Assembly (NCBI GenBank): GCA_023957385.1
Contig: JAMLGZ010000001.1
Coordinates: 1,102,923-1,166,922, forward strand
Length of the DNA: 64,000 bases
From: Brumimicrobium sp.
GTDB lineage: Bacteria > Bacteroidota > Bacteroidia > Flavobacteriales_D > Crocinitomicaceae
Reading direction: 5' to 3'
The position numbers and the translations under genes were made by a program. The notes beneath the pieces were generated by a model. It was not told the DNA's origin. It saw nothing but the letters and a program-made list of their open reading frames with translations, and searched no databases. Positions 17,063-25,928 of the stretch are shown here, one piece after another. The stretch's first letter is position 1, and every line of letters begins with the position of its first letter.

Positions 17063-18271
17063 TTAAATATTTTCACTTAATAAAAAATCTTTAATATGTA
17101 AATGCTCAATACCTTCAATATTATCTTTCCAAAATTCATCCAGACTTACCACATATTTCGGAAATTGATCTTTGATTGCTAATAAATTTCCGTATTCTCT
17201 ATTAATAGTGTCTTCCTTTTCTAATTTGTAAGCCACCTGAACATATACCTTTCTCCCCTGTTTTTCGGCTACAAAATCAATTTCGGTGGTATCTAATTTC
17301 CCAACATATACGTTGTAGCCTCTTCTTTTTAATTCCAGAAAAACAATATTTTCTAATATTCCAGCTATCATGCGGTCTCGATTTCCTAATAAAGCATAGA
17401 TAATTGAAATATCACTCACATAAAATTTTTCTTGTGTTTTTAAAATTTCTTTACCTTTGATATCATAACGAGGTACTCTATATAGAATAAAAGCACCCTC
17501 CAAAGCGGTTAAATAATTATATACTGTATTGACGTCGATTTTTCGCTGTTGACTTTTGAAGTAATCTGCTACATTTTTCCCTGAAAAGGTATTGCCTATA
17601 TTGTCAAAAGCATATTTAATTACACGTTCCAATAACTCAATATCCCTAATTTTATAACGCTGAACAGTATCTCTTAAAATAACTGATGAATAAATATCAT
17701 GAACCACCTTATATGCTGTCTCTTCTGGATAATCCAATGTGTGAATCACAGGAAATCCACCAAGTCTTAGATATTTATCAAAAACATGTTCTATCTCTTC
17801 ATCAAAATAATATGCCCTAAAAGATAAGAACTCACGATAGGAAAGCGTAAAAATAGGAATCTCTACATATCTTCCTGCCAAATAAGTAGCTAATTCAGAA
17901 GATAGCAAATGAGAATTTGAGCCTGTTATATAGATATCTACATTAAAATCTACCAAAAAAGAATTAACTGATTTTTCCCAATCTTCTACTTCCTGGATTT
18001 CATCTAACAAAAGATAATATTTTTGAGATGTCTTTATTTCTTCCTTAATGTATTTATATAATTTCTCTGCTTTAGTCAATTCGATATAAGATAAACTCTC
18101 GAAGTTCAATTTTATAATTTGATTTTCTTTCACTCCTCTTTGTTGCAGTTCCTTCTTGAGTAAATCCAATATTACCGACTTGCCAGAACGTCTAATTCCA
18201 GTAATTACCTTAATTTGAGGTTTATCAATAAAAGGTAACAATGCCTGTATGTATGTCGGTCTTAAAATCAC
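17063..18271 (-). CDS. AAA ATPase with DUF4143 domain (ATPase 2)
   Basis: The 402-residue product has Walker A (GIRRSGKSVILDLLKK, about 25-40), Walker B (YYLLLDEIQEVEDW), sensor TGSNSHLLSSELATYLAGR and a C-terminal DUF4143 region ending in TTEIDFVAEKQGRKVYVQVA (D..Q-type nuclease-like core). It is related to, but clearly diverged from, the ATPases at 14122 and 34347. It sits inside the polysaccharide locus without an obvious link to glycan synthesis. Its function is unknown. Confidence 0.88.
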   Translation of the reverse strand: MILRPTYIQALLPFIDKPQIKVITGIRRSGKSVILDLLKKELQQRGVKENQIIKLNFESLSYIELTKAEKLYKYIKEEIKTSQKYYLLLDEIQEVEDWEKSVNSFLVDFNVDIYITGSNSHLLSSELATYLAGRYVEIPIFTLSYREFLSFRAYYFDEEIEHVFDKYLRLGGFPVIHTLDYPEETAYKVVHDIYSSVILRDTVQRYKIRDIELLERVIKYAFDNIGNTFSGKNVADYFKSQQRKIDVNTVYNYLTALEGAFILYRVPRYDIKGKEILKTQEKFYVSDISIIYALLGNRDRMIAGILENIVFLELKRRGYNVYVGKLDTTEIDFVAEKQGRKVYVQVAYKLEKEDTINREYGNLLAIKDQFPKYVVSLDEFWKDNIEGIEHLHIKDFLLSENI

Positions 18272-18345
18272 ACTATTTGTATTATAAGCACAAAAATAAG
18301 TATAATTAATAAGTTTTTATAGGTATAAGCATAAAAAATGTTTGC

Positions 18346-18464
18346 TTTTTCACGCGGTGTTCGGGGTTTTTTCACGCAGAGTTCGCGGCGTTTTATCGCG
18401 GAGCTCGCAGCGGTTTTTCACGCGGCGCTCGCAGCGTTTTATCGCGGCGCTCGCTACGTGAACA
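18346..18464. repeat. TTTCACGCGG repeat array A (about 24-bp units)
   Basis: About five units of the type CACGCGGAGCTCGCAGCGG separated by T-runs. The array starts TTTTTCACGCGGTGTTCGGG and ends CGCTCGCTACGTGAA, so its ends are partly inverted repeats. It ends 4-6 bases from the stop codon of the minus-strand GxxExxY gene, as arrays B and C do with their own neighbours. Confidence 0.85.
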
Positions 18465-18467
18465 CAC

Positions 18468-18851
18468 TTACAAATTATTTACTACCCGATGAATTCCTTC
18501 TTTCATTAATTTCACATTGAAGTTCAGTAATAGTCCTAATTTTAAATCTGTCATTTTTAAATAGGTCAATGTTTGGGCATAGTGTACTGGTGCAAGTTTT
18601 TCAACTGCTTTTAATTCTATAATAACTTTGTTTTCTACTAATAGATCCATTCGGAATCCTTGGTCGAATATTATTTCCTTATAATTCATTCTTACTGGAA
18701 CTTGGGTTTGAACATCTAAACCTGCTTCTATTAATTCATATTCTAAACAACGTTCATATACAGATTCTAATAGCCCAGGGCCTAATTCACGATGTATTTT
18801 GAAAGCTTGATCGAGAATAATTGTAGCGATTTCGTTTTCTATCTTTTCCAT
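18468..18851 (-). CDS. GxxExxY protein, PD-(D/E)XK nuclease-like
   Basis: The 127-residue product carries the family motif GPGLLESVYERCL (residues about 24-36). In its second half RMDLLVENKVIIELKAV (about 66-82) holds the D...ExK arrangement of the PD-(D/E)XK nuclease superfamily, followed by a helix with QTLTYLKMTDLKLGLLLNFN. The family (TIGR04256/PF13366) has no established function; the nuclease fold is a motif-based inference. The gene lies between two arrays of the same repeat family (18346-18464 and 18885-19052), a context parallel to the GIY-YIG gene at 9876. Confidence 0.9.
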   Translation of the reverse strand: MEKIENEIATIILDQAFKIHRELGPGLLESVYERCLEYELIEAGLDVQTQVPVRMNYKEIIFDQGFRMDLLVENKVIIELKAVEKLAPVHYAQTLTYLKMTDLKLGLLLNFNVKLMKEGIHRVVNNL

Positions 18852-18884
18852 GGTGTGTTTTTTAATTCGCTTTGCTCATTGGTT

Positions 18885-19052
18885 GTTTCACGCGGTGTTC
18901 GGGTTTTTTTCACGCGGAGATCGCGGCGGTTTTTCTCGCGGAGTTCGCAGCGTTTTTTTCACGCGGAGCTAGCAGAGGTTTTTTTCACGCGGAGCTCGTA
19001 GCGTTTTTTTTGCGGCATTCGTGGTTTTTTTTTGCGGCGTTCGCTACGTGAT
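18885..19052. repeat. TTTCACGCGG repeat array B (about 24-bp units)
   Basis: About seven units; it starts GTTTCACGCGGTGTTCGGG and ends GCGTTCGCTACGTGATC, 5 bases from the stop codon of the minus-strand ATPase at 19057. Units differ slightly (GGAGATCGCGGCGG, GGAGTTCGCAGCG, GGAGCTAGCAGAGG). Confidence 0.85.
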
Positions 19053-19056
19053 CCCC

Positions 19057-20367
19057 TCACATATCCTCCATCGAAAGACCCTGATACTCCAATTGGTAAT
19101 CTTTGAATTTCTGGGTTAGAAGTTTCGATTTTTCTTTTAATTTCTCAAGGCTGATTTTATTTTTATTTCTTTTTACTTCGACAAATAAAACAGTTTTATC
19201 TAAATCATTAATTGCTACGATATCAATTTCATTTTGATTCTTTTTCTCCCAATAAGTGCCGATATTATTATATTTTTTTTGAGTTTTTAAATGCTCCGTG
19301 AAATATTTTTCTAATATTCTTCCGCTGAAAGTTGCATAATCTCTTCGAATAATTTCTTTAAGGTAATCCAAGTTTCCAATTTCTACTGCACTACGGAATT
19401 TATAAATGAAACGGAACCAGAATTTTAAAAAATTGTCTTCTATCGTGTATTTCACATTCCGACTGTTGGATTTAGCCAAAATTGGACGAACTTTCTTTAT
19501 CAATCCATATTCTTTTTCTAGACGTGTTAAAAAACCACCAGTTTGCATTTCCATAATGGATTCTATCTCAACTCTTGACGTTTTCCCAGAGGCAATGAGT
19601 GTTAAGATGGAAAAATAATTTCCGTAATCTTTACCAAATTCATCAATCAACACGTTTTTACCTTCTTCTAAAAATAGAGAATTTTCGGTTAATAAGGTAT
19701 TCAATATTGCCTCAAAAGTAAAAGCATTATTTTGTACTAATAACTCTACATATTTTGCAACACCTCCTGTGAATAGATAGAAAGCAAGTAAGTCTTCATT
19801 ACTATAATTAGGAGAATAATCAGTTAAAATTTGTTTGATGGTTGCGATATCAAATGTTTTTAGATGAATTCTTTGTGTGGCCCTACCGAATAGTGGCTCT
19901 TTGGTATTTTCAAAGATCTTGGTCATCATAGAATACACTGAACCGCAAAGTATTAAATTGATTTTACTTTCTTCTTTATAACTGTCCCAACTATTTTGCA
20001 TTTCAGAATATATGGCAGGATTAACCGTAGTAAATTCTTGAAACTCATCGATTATCAAGGTAAAATGATGCATTTTGGAATGATTCATTAGAAAACCGAA
20101 TAACTCTTTAAACGTTTTGATTTCGCCAAAGATAGGTAGATTTAACTTTTGTTTAATTTCCTCCATCCATTCTGCACAAAGCAAAGATTCATTTTTTTTT
20201 GCTACAAAGAAATAGAGAGTAGGTCCATTTTCCGTTGCTTTCACCAAAAGACTTGTTTTACCAATACGTCTTCTTCCCACTACAAATGTCATTTGTGCAG
20301 ATTTATAGGAAAGTTTTTCAATCCTACGCAATAAAGCTAATTCATTCTCTCTATTATAAAACTTCAT
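19057..20367 (-). CDS. Archaeal-type ATPase with DUF234-like C-terminus (ATPase 3)
   Basis: The 436-residue product starts FYNRENELALLRRIEKL, then Walker A (VGRRRIGKTSLLVKA, about 30-44), Walker B (FTLIIDEFQEF) and sensor LCGSVYSMM. A winged-helix segment (LTLIASGKTSRVEIESI) and a C-terminal nuclease-like stretch (NQNEIDIVAINDLDKTVLFVEVK; D..E.K order) follow. This is the ATPase_2/DUF234 architecture, a group distinct from the DUF4143 proteins nearby. The biological role is unknown. It lies between repeat arrays B and C. Direct repeats CGTAACGCAG and CGTAACACAG occur just upstream of its start. Confidence 0.87.
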   Translation of the reverse strand: MKFYNRENELALLRRIEKLSYKSAQMTFVVGRRRIGKTSLLVKATENGPTLYFFVAKKNESLLCAEWMEEIKQKLNLPIFGEIKTFKELFGFLMNHSKMHHFTLIIDEFQEFTTVNPAIYSEMQNSWDSYKEESKINLILCGSVYSMMTKIFENTKEPLFGRATQRIHLKTFDIATIKQILTDYSPNYSNEDLLAFYLFTGGVAKYVELLVQNNAFTFEAILNTLLTENSLFLEEGKNVLIDEFGKDYGNYFSILTLIASGKTSRVEIESIMEMQTGGFLTRLEKEYGLIKKVRPILAKSNSRNVKYTIEDNFLKFWFRFIYKFRSAVEIGNLDYLKEIIRRDYATFSGRILEKYFTEHLKTQKKYNNIGTYWEKKNQNEIDIVAINDLDKTVLFVEVKRNKNKISLEKLKEKSKLLTQKFKDYQLEYQGLSMEDM

Positions 20368-20469
20368 ATTTTATCGTAACGCAGATTACCGTAACACAGG
20401 TTGCGATAGCAAATGTACGCAAATATTTTAATAATACATTATCTTAGTATGGGTTTCACTCCACTCATC

Positions 20470-20711
20470 TTAGTTTCACGTGGTGTTCGGGTTTTCTTTC
20501 ACGCGGTGTTCGGGTTTTCTTTCACGCGGAGCTCGCGGTGGTTTTTCACGCGGAGATCGCGGCGGTTTTTCACGCGGAGATCGCGGCGGTTTTTCACGCG
20601 GAGCTCGCGGCGGTTTTTCACGCGGAGTTCGCGGCGGTTTTTCACGCGGAGATCGCGGCGGTTTTTTTGCGGCGTTTGCGGCGTTTTATCGCGGCGCTCG
20701 CTACGTGAAAC
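20470..20711. repeat. TTTCACGCGG repeat array C (24-bp units)
   Basis: About ten units with an exact 24-bp period in the centre (CACGCGGAGATCGCGG and variants, at 20523, 20547, 20571 and on). It starts TTTCACGTGGTGTTCGGG and ends CGCTCGCTACGTGAAA. Because 24 is divisible by 3, it yields arginine/phenylalanine-rich pseudo-ORFs in two frames that are not genes. Confidence 0.9.
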
Positions 20712-20715
20712 ATCC

Positions 20716-20811
20716 CTACACTTCCACCCATCTACCTGTTTTTAAGCTTTCTATCGCTGCAAAACTGGCTTGGGTTGTATTGATGATATAAATAGAGATA
20801 ATAACTTTGTT
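20716..20811 (-). pseudogene. 3' remnant of an unidentified gene
   Basis: A 31-codon open stretch on the minus strand reads ...IINTTQASFAAIESLKTGRW VEV and stops at 20716, immediately beside array C. It has the look of the helical C-terminus of a sugar oxidoreductase of the Gfo/Idh/MocA type, but this is a weak impression. There is a stop codon just upstream, so only the end of the gene is left, between asnB and the accessory region. Confidence 0.3.
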
Positions 20812-20884
20812 TTAATTCGTTGAAACTATTGAAGTATGTCTATTTTAATGTAATAAATTAATAGTTTCATATTGGAAAATCCTG

Positions 20885-22723
20885 TTAATTTGAAAAGTTC
20901 TTTAACCAATAAGACAAATATAAAAGTTGATAAATTTTGTAGGTATTATTTCTTTTATGAGAGAAATGTTCGAATATGACACTTTCAACAGCACTTTGAT
21001 TTATAAATTTGAAAAGACCGTTTTTTAAAAGAATATCTAGGATTTTATCTGAATCTAACCGATTTATAAAATCATCAAGAGGCGCGTTAAAACCTGCTTT
21101 TTTACGATCAACTATTGATCTCGATATTTTTTTTAAGAGAATATTGCGTAATGGTTTTTTATTTCGCCTTATACTTAATAATTGTTGATCTTTCAAGTTC
21201 CATGCAAATTCAAATAATTTTTTTGTTGCCAAGGGAACTCTTAATTCAAGGCTAGCGAGCATACTCGATTTGTCTGCTACTAAAAAATTATGAGATAAAA
21301 AACCTGTGAGATCTAAATACATAGCTTTTTTTAGATTCGTTTGATTCTTAACTTCACATAACTTTTTTTGTATTTTCTGTTCGTAACGAAATATTCCATC
21401 TTGGGATTTTAATTTATCTGTCAGATTTTGAACTTCATTTTTACTAAATACCCCAATAAGTGAAGTATATTTTAGACCAAAGTCTCTTTCTTTAAAAAAG
21501 GAGTTAAATCGTTCTATTTTCTTTGAAAACCATTTATTCTTTTGTAAAAGGAAAACAAAAGGTTTGCTTAGTCTAAAAAAGGATTCATATCTTACAAGTT
21601 TATAGCGAGGATATCCTGCAAACAATTCATCGGCTCCCATTCCACTTAGCATAACTTTGTACCCTTTAGATTGGGCATATAATGAAAGTGTTTTTGAACT
21701 TTGAAAAGTAAAGTCGGACATCATTTCCTCATTACCAGTGGCAACTTCATTAATTAATGATAAAAAGTCATCATTGGATAACGTAACCAAATCTAATCTC
21801 ACTTCATCCAATTGTATATTCACTAGGTCGGCAATCTGTTTAGCATAGGAATAATCATTTGACATCCCGGAGTTTTTATATTGAATATCTGAAGATTTAA
21901 TTGTAATTGGCTTAATCGTTCTATTTATTTTAGTTAAAATTATGGATGAATCAATTCCGCCACTAAAAAATAATCCAACAGGTACATCTGCTACTAAATG
22001 CTCTGCTATAGTTTGGTCAATTAGTTCTTCTAATTTATTTATATCACTTGGAAGAGATTTTACTGAATTAATATTCCAATATTCTACGCGTTCAATCAGA
22101 TTAGAATGAGAATCATAGATTTCGTAACTTCCGGGTTTTACTTTAAAAATATTTTTAAACCCAGTATCCGGCTCATATAAAAAGCCATTTAATAAAAACT
22201 CTGTTATTTGACTTTCATCAATTTCTTTTATATCTGGTTTTACTTCAAACATTGCTTTTATTTCGGAACAAAAAAGCAGATCTGTTTTCGAATGATAAGT
22301 ATATAGCGGTTTTATCCCTAGTTGGTCTCGACATAATATTAGTCTATTGGTATCTTCTGAATACCAAGCAAAGGCAAACATACCTTCAACATCTGAGATT
22401 CCTTCAATACCTTGATTGATTAGCCACTGTAAAAGAACTTCAGTATCACTGCTTGTTTTAAATTTGATTCCTTTTTTTTCTAAACGAGTTTTTAGTAACT
22501 GATAATTGTAGATTTCGCCATTGAAAACAATTATTTCATTATTAATTCTAAATGGTTGATTAGCTCCTTCATTTAAATCGCGAATACTAAGTCTCACATG
22601 ACCTAGGACAACTTGTTCACAAGTATATATATTCTGTGCATCAGGCCCTCGGTGATGAAGTTTATTCAATCCCGTTACAATTTTATATTTTTCAATATTT
22701 ATTGAACCAATAATACCACACAT
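20885..22723 (-). CDS. asnB: Asparagine synthase-type amidotransferase
   Basis: The 612-residue protein starts MCGIIGSI, giving the Cys2 nucleophile of the N-terminal glutaminase domain, with HHRGPDAQN and FNGEIYNY. The C-terminal ATP-pyrophosphatase domain has SGGIDSSIIL (about residue 253) and SGMGADELFAGYPRY. Classical AsnB makes asparagine from aspartate, but copies inside polysaccharide loci often amidate sugar carboxylates. With a HexNAcA pathway in the same locus (37536-39958), uronamide formation is a reasonable inference. It is the last gene of the coupled run from murA and starts 5 bases after the preceding gene's stop. Confidence 0.92.
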   Translation of the reverse strand: MCGIIGSINIEKYKIVTGLNKLHHRGPDAQNIYTCEQVVLGHVRLSIRDLNEGANQPFRINNEIIVFNGEIYNYQLLKTRLEKKGIKFKTSSDTEVLLQWLINQGIEGISDVEGMFAFAWYSEDTNRLILCRDQLGIKPLYTYHSKTDLLFCSEIKAMFEVKPDIKEIDESQITEFLLNGFLYEPDTGFKNIFKVKPGSYEIYDSHSNLIERVEYWNINSVKSLPSDINKLEELIDQTIAEHLVADVPVGLFFSGGIDSSIILTKINRTIKPITIKSSDIQYKNSGMSNDYSYAKQIADLVNIQLDEVRLDLVTLSNDDFLSLINEVATGNEEMMSDFTFQSSKTLSLYAQSKGYKVMLSGMGADELFAGYPRYKLVRYESFFRLSKPFVFLLQKNKWFSKKIERFNSFFKERDFGLKYTSLIGVFSKNEVQNLTDKLKSQDGIFRYEQKIQKKLCEVKNQTNLKKAMYLDLTGFLSHNFLVADKSSMLASLELRVPLATKKLFEFAWNLKDQQLLSIRRNKKPLRNILLKKISRSIVDRKKAGFNAPLDDFINRLDSDKILDILLKNGLFKFINQSAVESVIFEHFSHKRNNTYKIYQLLYLSYWLKNFSN

Positions 22724-22728
22724 AAGGT

Positions 22729-23781
22729 CTAACCAATTTTTAGTGTTTCAGGAATTATTTCTTTGAATAGTTTTCCATGAACAATAGATGAATCAAAATT
22801 ATTAAATGCAAACAATGCATTTTGAGAAAATTCAGAATAGTTGTCATCATTAAATAAAAGAATGGCATTCAGTAATTCATCTGAATTTTTTGGAGAAATT
22901 AAAATTCCTGTCTTGCCATTTTCAACTATTTCAGGAATAGATTTCCAATTTGTCGAAATTACAGGCAAACCTTCCCTATAAGCCTCAATAATTACACCTG
23001 GATATCCTTCTCCATCATAATAGGTTGGTAATATGAGGACATCGTATAGGCTTAATATAGGTATTACCTCTTGAGGTTTGAGTTTACCTTTATAATTTTC
23101 ATTATTTATTAAGAAACTTAGTCTTTCATCTATTATTTCACCATAAATTGATAATTTATATTCATCTGGCAATTTAGCGAACGTATCTAGGAGTTCGATA
23201 ATACCTTTATCTGTTTTTATATGCCCTAAAAAGATGAATCTCTTTTTAAAATCTTTTCCTCTTTTCAAATCTTCTAATTCTTCTATGGATCTAGATTTTC
23301 TAGTATTTGGAAACCATATAGTATTAGGGTTTATTTTTTGAAACTTATCTACTAAAAATTGAGTTTCTAAAAGTAATATATCAACTTTCGGGATAATTAG
23401 TTTTAATATTGGTTTGAAAATTTTAGATTCAATATCGCTATCAAAATGAGAACCAAAAACACGTAATACTAGCTTTAATTTTAAAATTTTTGCCATTACA
23501 AAAAAGGTAGGCCATAAAACTTTGACTCCAAAAGAATTAACATTTAATATAACAATATCTTTTCTTTTGATTTTAAGGAATGAAATTAATATCAAATAAA
23601 AAAAAGAAAGAATGCGGCTTTGATATCTATTTGACGGAATTACTGTAGAAATTATCTTTTCATCATTTTGCAGAAATGTTACCATTTCCTGAAATAAAAT
23701 CGTAGCACCACCTATTGATTTTTTTCGGTTAAAATAAGGCAAGGGACCTATCAGGATTAGATTTCTTTTATTTAAAGGCAT
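22729..23781 (-). CDS. Glycosyltransferase family 4
   Basis: The 350-residue product has a GT-B fold pattern. The N-terminal half (LILIGPLPYFNRKKSIGGAT) is an acceptor domain; the C-terminal half has FIFLGHIKTDKGIIELLDTF, YDVLILPTYYDGEGYPGVII with the conserved E(x7)E glutamates (GEGYPGVIIEA), and SIPEIVENGKTGILI. It transfers a sugar at the cytoplasmic face during repeat-unit assembly; donor and linkage cannot be told. It lies between the split acetyltransferase and asnB. Confidence 0.88.
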   Translation of the reverse strand: MPLNKRNLILIGPLPYFNRKKSIGGATILFQEMVTFLQNDEKIISTVIPSNRYQSRILSFFYLILISFLKIKRKDIVILNVNSFGVKVLWPTFFVMAKILKLKLVLRVFGSHFDSDIESKIFKPILKLIIPKVDILLLETQFLVDKFQKINPNTIWFPNTRKSRSIEELEDLKRGKDFKKRFIFLGHIKTDKGIIELLDTFAKLPDEYKLSIYGEIIDERLSFLINNENYKGKLKPQEVIPILSLYDVLILPTYYDGEGYPGVIIEAYREGLPVISTNWKSIPEIVENGKTGILISPKNSDELLNAILLFNDDNYSEFSQNALFAFNNFDSSIVHGKLFKEIIPETLKIG

Positions 23782-23833
23782 TTTGTTATATGATAAAAAT
23801 ATTTTTCAAAGCTTTCGCAAAAGATTTCATATA

Positions 23834-24411
23834 CTACACCTCTCTATTAATATACCCTTCTGTTGCATTCTCTCTTGGAATTATCTTTGCAGGGTTACCA
23901 ATAACAATTGAATTATCGGGCACATCAAAATTCACATAGGTCAACGGAGCAATTAAAACATTATTTCCAATATTTATACCTCCAACAATAACTGCACCCG
24001 TTCCTATCCAAACTTGGTTACCAATAATAGGTTTTCCTTTTAACTTACCTCTATTTGCTTGACCGATAGTAACATTATGTGCAATATTACAATTATCGCC
24101 GATTTTTGACTTTATATTTACGACAATTGTTCCAAAATGACCTATATAAAATCCTTTTCCGATTTGAGTCCCTGCAGGTATTTGTATTCCATATTTGAAT
24201 TGGTAATGTCGGAGGATAACACGATATACCCCCCCCCCCGCAAAGAGGAGCGTTTACAAGTACTTGCTTTTCTAAAGAAATACATATACCGGAAGCCTGG
24301 AATTAAAATAAATGCTTTTATGAAAGCTTTAATTCCTGTTTGGCCGAAGTAGCGGTATAAATCGGATCGGATGAGTTGATTTGTGGTCATTTGGATAAAA
24401 GGATTAAACAT
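23834..24411 (-). pseudogene. Serine acetyltransferase-like gene, out of frame at an 11-G tract (likely phase variable)
   Basis: The first part (from 24411, or from the ATG at 24390, MTTNQLIRSDLYRYFG) encodes the start of a CysE-like left-handed beta-helix acetyltransferase and runs to SSLR. It then meets 11 consecutive G on the coding strand (C at 24229-24239). In the present frame translation ends at 24142. The frame beyond continues as YRVILRHYQFKYGIQIPAG, then hexapeptide repeats (IGDNCNIAHNVTIGQ, IGNQVWIGTGAVIVGG) and VIGNPAKIIP, to a stop at 23834. With 12 or 9 G the two parts join into about 192 residues. I infer an ON/OFF switch for O-acetylation of the glycan; a frozen pseudogene or tract-length sequencing error is possible. 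Confidence 0.82.
24229..24239. repeat. Homopolymeric C(11)/G(11) tract
   Basis: Eleven C on the plus strand lie inside the acetyltransferase reading frame, in an AT-rich gene. A gain of one base or loss of two restores the frame. Confidence 0.95.
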
Positions 24412-24841
24412 ATTCAGATTTCAAAATCCCCGTTTTAATCACCTTTGCGGGAACACCAACTACTAAACAATTATCAGGAATATCCTTAACCACAACTGCA
24501 TTTGCCCCAATAACTACATTATTACCAATTTTAATTGGTCCTAAAATTTTGGCGCCGGCACCAATATAAACATGATTGCCTATAGTTGGAACTTCTGTTT
24601 TCTTGGATGTTCCACCTATGGTGACATTCTGGTCTATATGTACGTCATTCCCAATTTTGGTAGCACCATGAATAACAACACCCAGACCACCATAACCTAA
24701 AATAAAATTATTTCCAATTTCGACCGTATGTGGCAGGTAACAGCTGAAAAAAAAACGAATAAAATAAGTTATCATCTTAGGTATGAATGGAATACTCCTC
24801 AGTTTATATGAAAGACGATATAATTTAATGGGATTTTTCAT
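24404..24841 (-). CDS. Hexapeptide-repeat acetyltransferase (serine acetyltransferase-like)
   Basis: The 145-residue product is a short left-handed beta-helix transferase. Hexapeptide turns are visible as VEIGNNFILGYGGLGVVIHG, KIGNDVHIDQNVTIGG, TIGNHVYIGAGAKILG and KIGNNVVIGANAVVV, ending in the typical VVGVPAKVI. The histidine in VHIDQNVTIGG is in the usual catalytic position. It probably transfers acetyl from acetyl-CoA to a sugar or sugar nucleotide. It overlaps the preceding glycosyltransferase gene by 4 bases and the following phase-variable acetyltransferase by 8, so all three are coupled. Confidence 0.88.
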   Translation of the reverse strand: MKNPIKLYRLSYKLRSIPFIPKMITYFIRFFFSCYLPHTVEIGNNFILGYGGLGVVIHGATKIGNDVHIDQNVTIGGTSKKTEVPTIGNHVYIGAGAKILGPIKIGNNVVIGANAVVVKDIPDNCLVVGVPAKVIKTGILKSEYV

Positions 24842-25920
24842 TTCAGCAATCTTAAATAATCATTTATTACAATTTCTTTATTAAAATTCTTAAATGCGGT
24901 ATCGTGATTTATAATACCCATTTTATTCCGTTCATTCTCTGTAGAATTAATCGCTTTAATTATTGCTCTGGCAATAGATGCTGAATCATTAGCTTCGCAT
25001 AAAAACCCGTTCACATCTTCTTTGATAAACATAGGTATGTCTGAAACTTTAGTACAAATAACTGGCTTTCCAATTGCCATAGCTTCACATATAACATTTG
25101 GAAAGCCTTCGAACGTACTGAAAAGTCCTACTAAATCACATTCGTAATACTTCTGTTTAATATTAAGTGTGCTCTCATTCAATTTAATAATTCTCTCCAA
25201 ACCATGCTTAGTAATTTGATCTACTATAGTTTCAAAATAATCAGGTAAAACTTTTTCGCCATACCAATTAATTATCAATCTATTTTTATAACTTTCAGAA
25301 AGTGATATAATTGCCTTAACTAAATTGTCAAAATTCTTCAAAGGGTGATACCTTCCAATAATTATCAAATTCAATTTATCACTAATTACCTTCTGACCTT
25401 GGTTTAATTTCCATATCGAAAAGTCAATACTATTATAAATTACCTTACCCTTTTTCTTACTTAGAAAAGGATTGATTTTATAAACCATATCAAGGTTAGT
25501 TTTTGAGTTTGCTACTACATAATCTGCAAAACAATGAAACCATCTAAATATGATTTTTTTTGGACTCTTGTATATCATGGGGTTAGCGCTTCTTTCACCA
25601 ACTACCAATTTCCATTTTCGAAACGGTAATCCGGCCAATGTCGCCATAAAATTAGCCGGCTCTAAAAAGGACAAAACAGCATCGGGTTTTTCTTTTCGAA
25701 TCACTTTTCTTATTTTAAAGATTCGCTTGAGATAATTTGGTTCGGAAACTATTTTAATAGGAATATTTACCGCATCTAAGTCAGGTTTAAAAAAGGGTTC
25801 ATCATGATAAACCAGAAATATAACTTCATGTCCTTTTTCTTTAAAGCCTTTGCCGAGCTCGACGAGTTGGCGTTGGGCACCACCAGAACCGAGGGAGTCT
25901 ATGAAGAGGAGAAGTTTCAT
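24838..25920 (-). CDS. Glycosyltransferase family 4
   Basis: The 360-residue product has an N-terminal motif typical of GT4 (LFIDSLGSGGAQRQLVELGK), the block NLIIIGRYHPLKNFDNLVKA, and the donor-site segment LFSTFEGFPNVICEAMAIGK with the two conserved glutamates. It is likely a cytoplasmic-face transferase extending the repeat unit. It starts 8 bases after the polymerase gene and overlaps the next gene by 4 bases. Confidence 0.9.
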   Translation of the reverse strand: MKLLLFIDSLGSGGAQRQLVELGKGFKEKGHEVIFLVYHDEPFFKPDLDAVNIPIKIVSEPNYLKRIFKIRKVIRKEKPDAVLSFLEPANFMATLAGLPFRKWKLVVGERSANPMIYKSPKKIIFRWFHCFADYVVANSKTNLDMVYKINPFLSKKKGKVIYNSIDFSIWKLNQGQKVISDKLNLIIIGRYHPLKNFDNLVKAIISLSESYKNRLIINWYGEKVLPDYFETIVDQITKHGLERIIKLNESTLNIKQKYYECDLVGLFSTFEGFPNVICEAMAIGKPVICTKVSDIPMFIKEDVNGFLCEANDSASIARAIIKAINSTENERNKMGIINHDTAFKNFNKEIVINDYLRLLK

Positions 25921-25928
25921 TTCAACAA

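Noticed and set aside
20413..20791. Arginine/phenylalanine-rich ORFs across array C
   Set aside because: A 24-bp repeat keeps several frames open. The peptides are low-complexity repeats of RRFFTRRS type, with no protein features.
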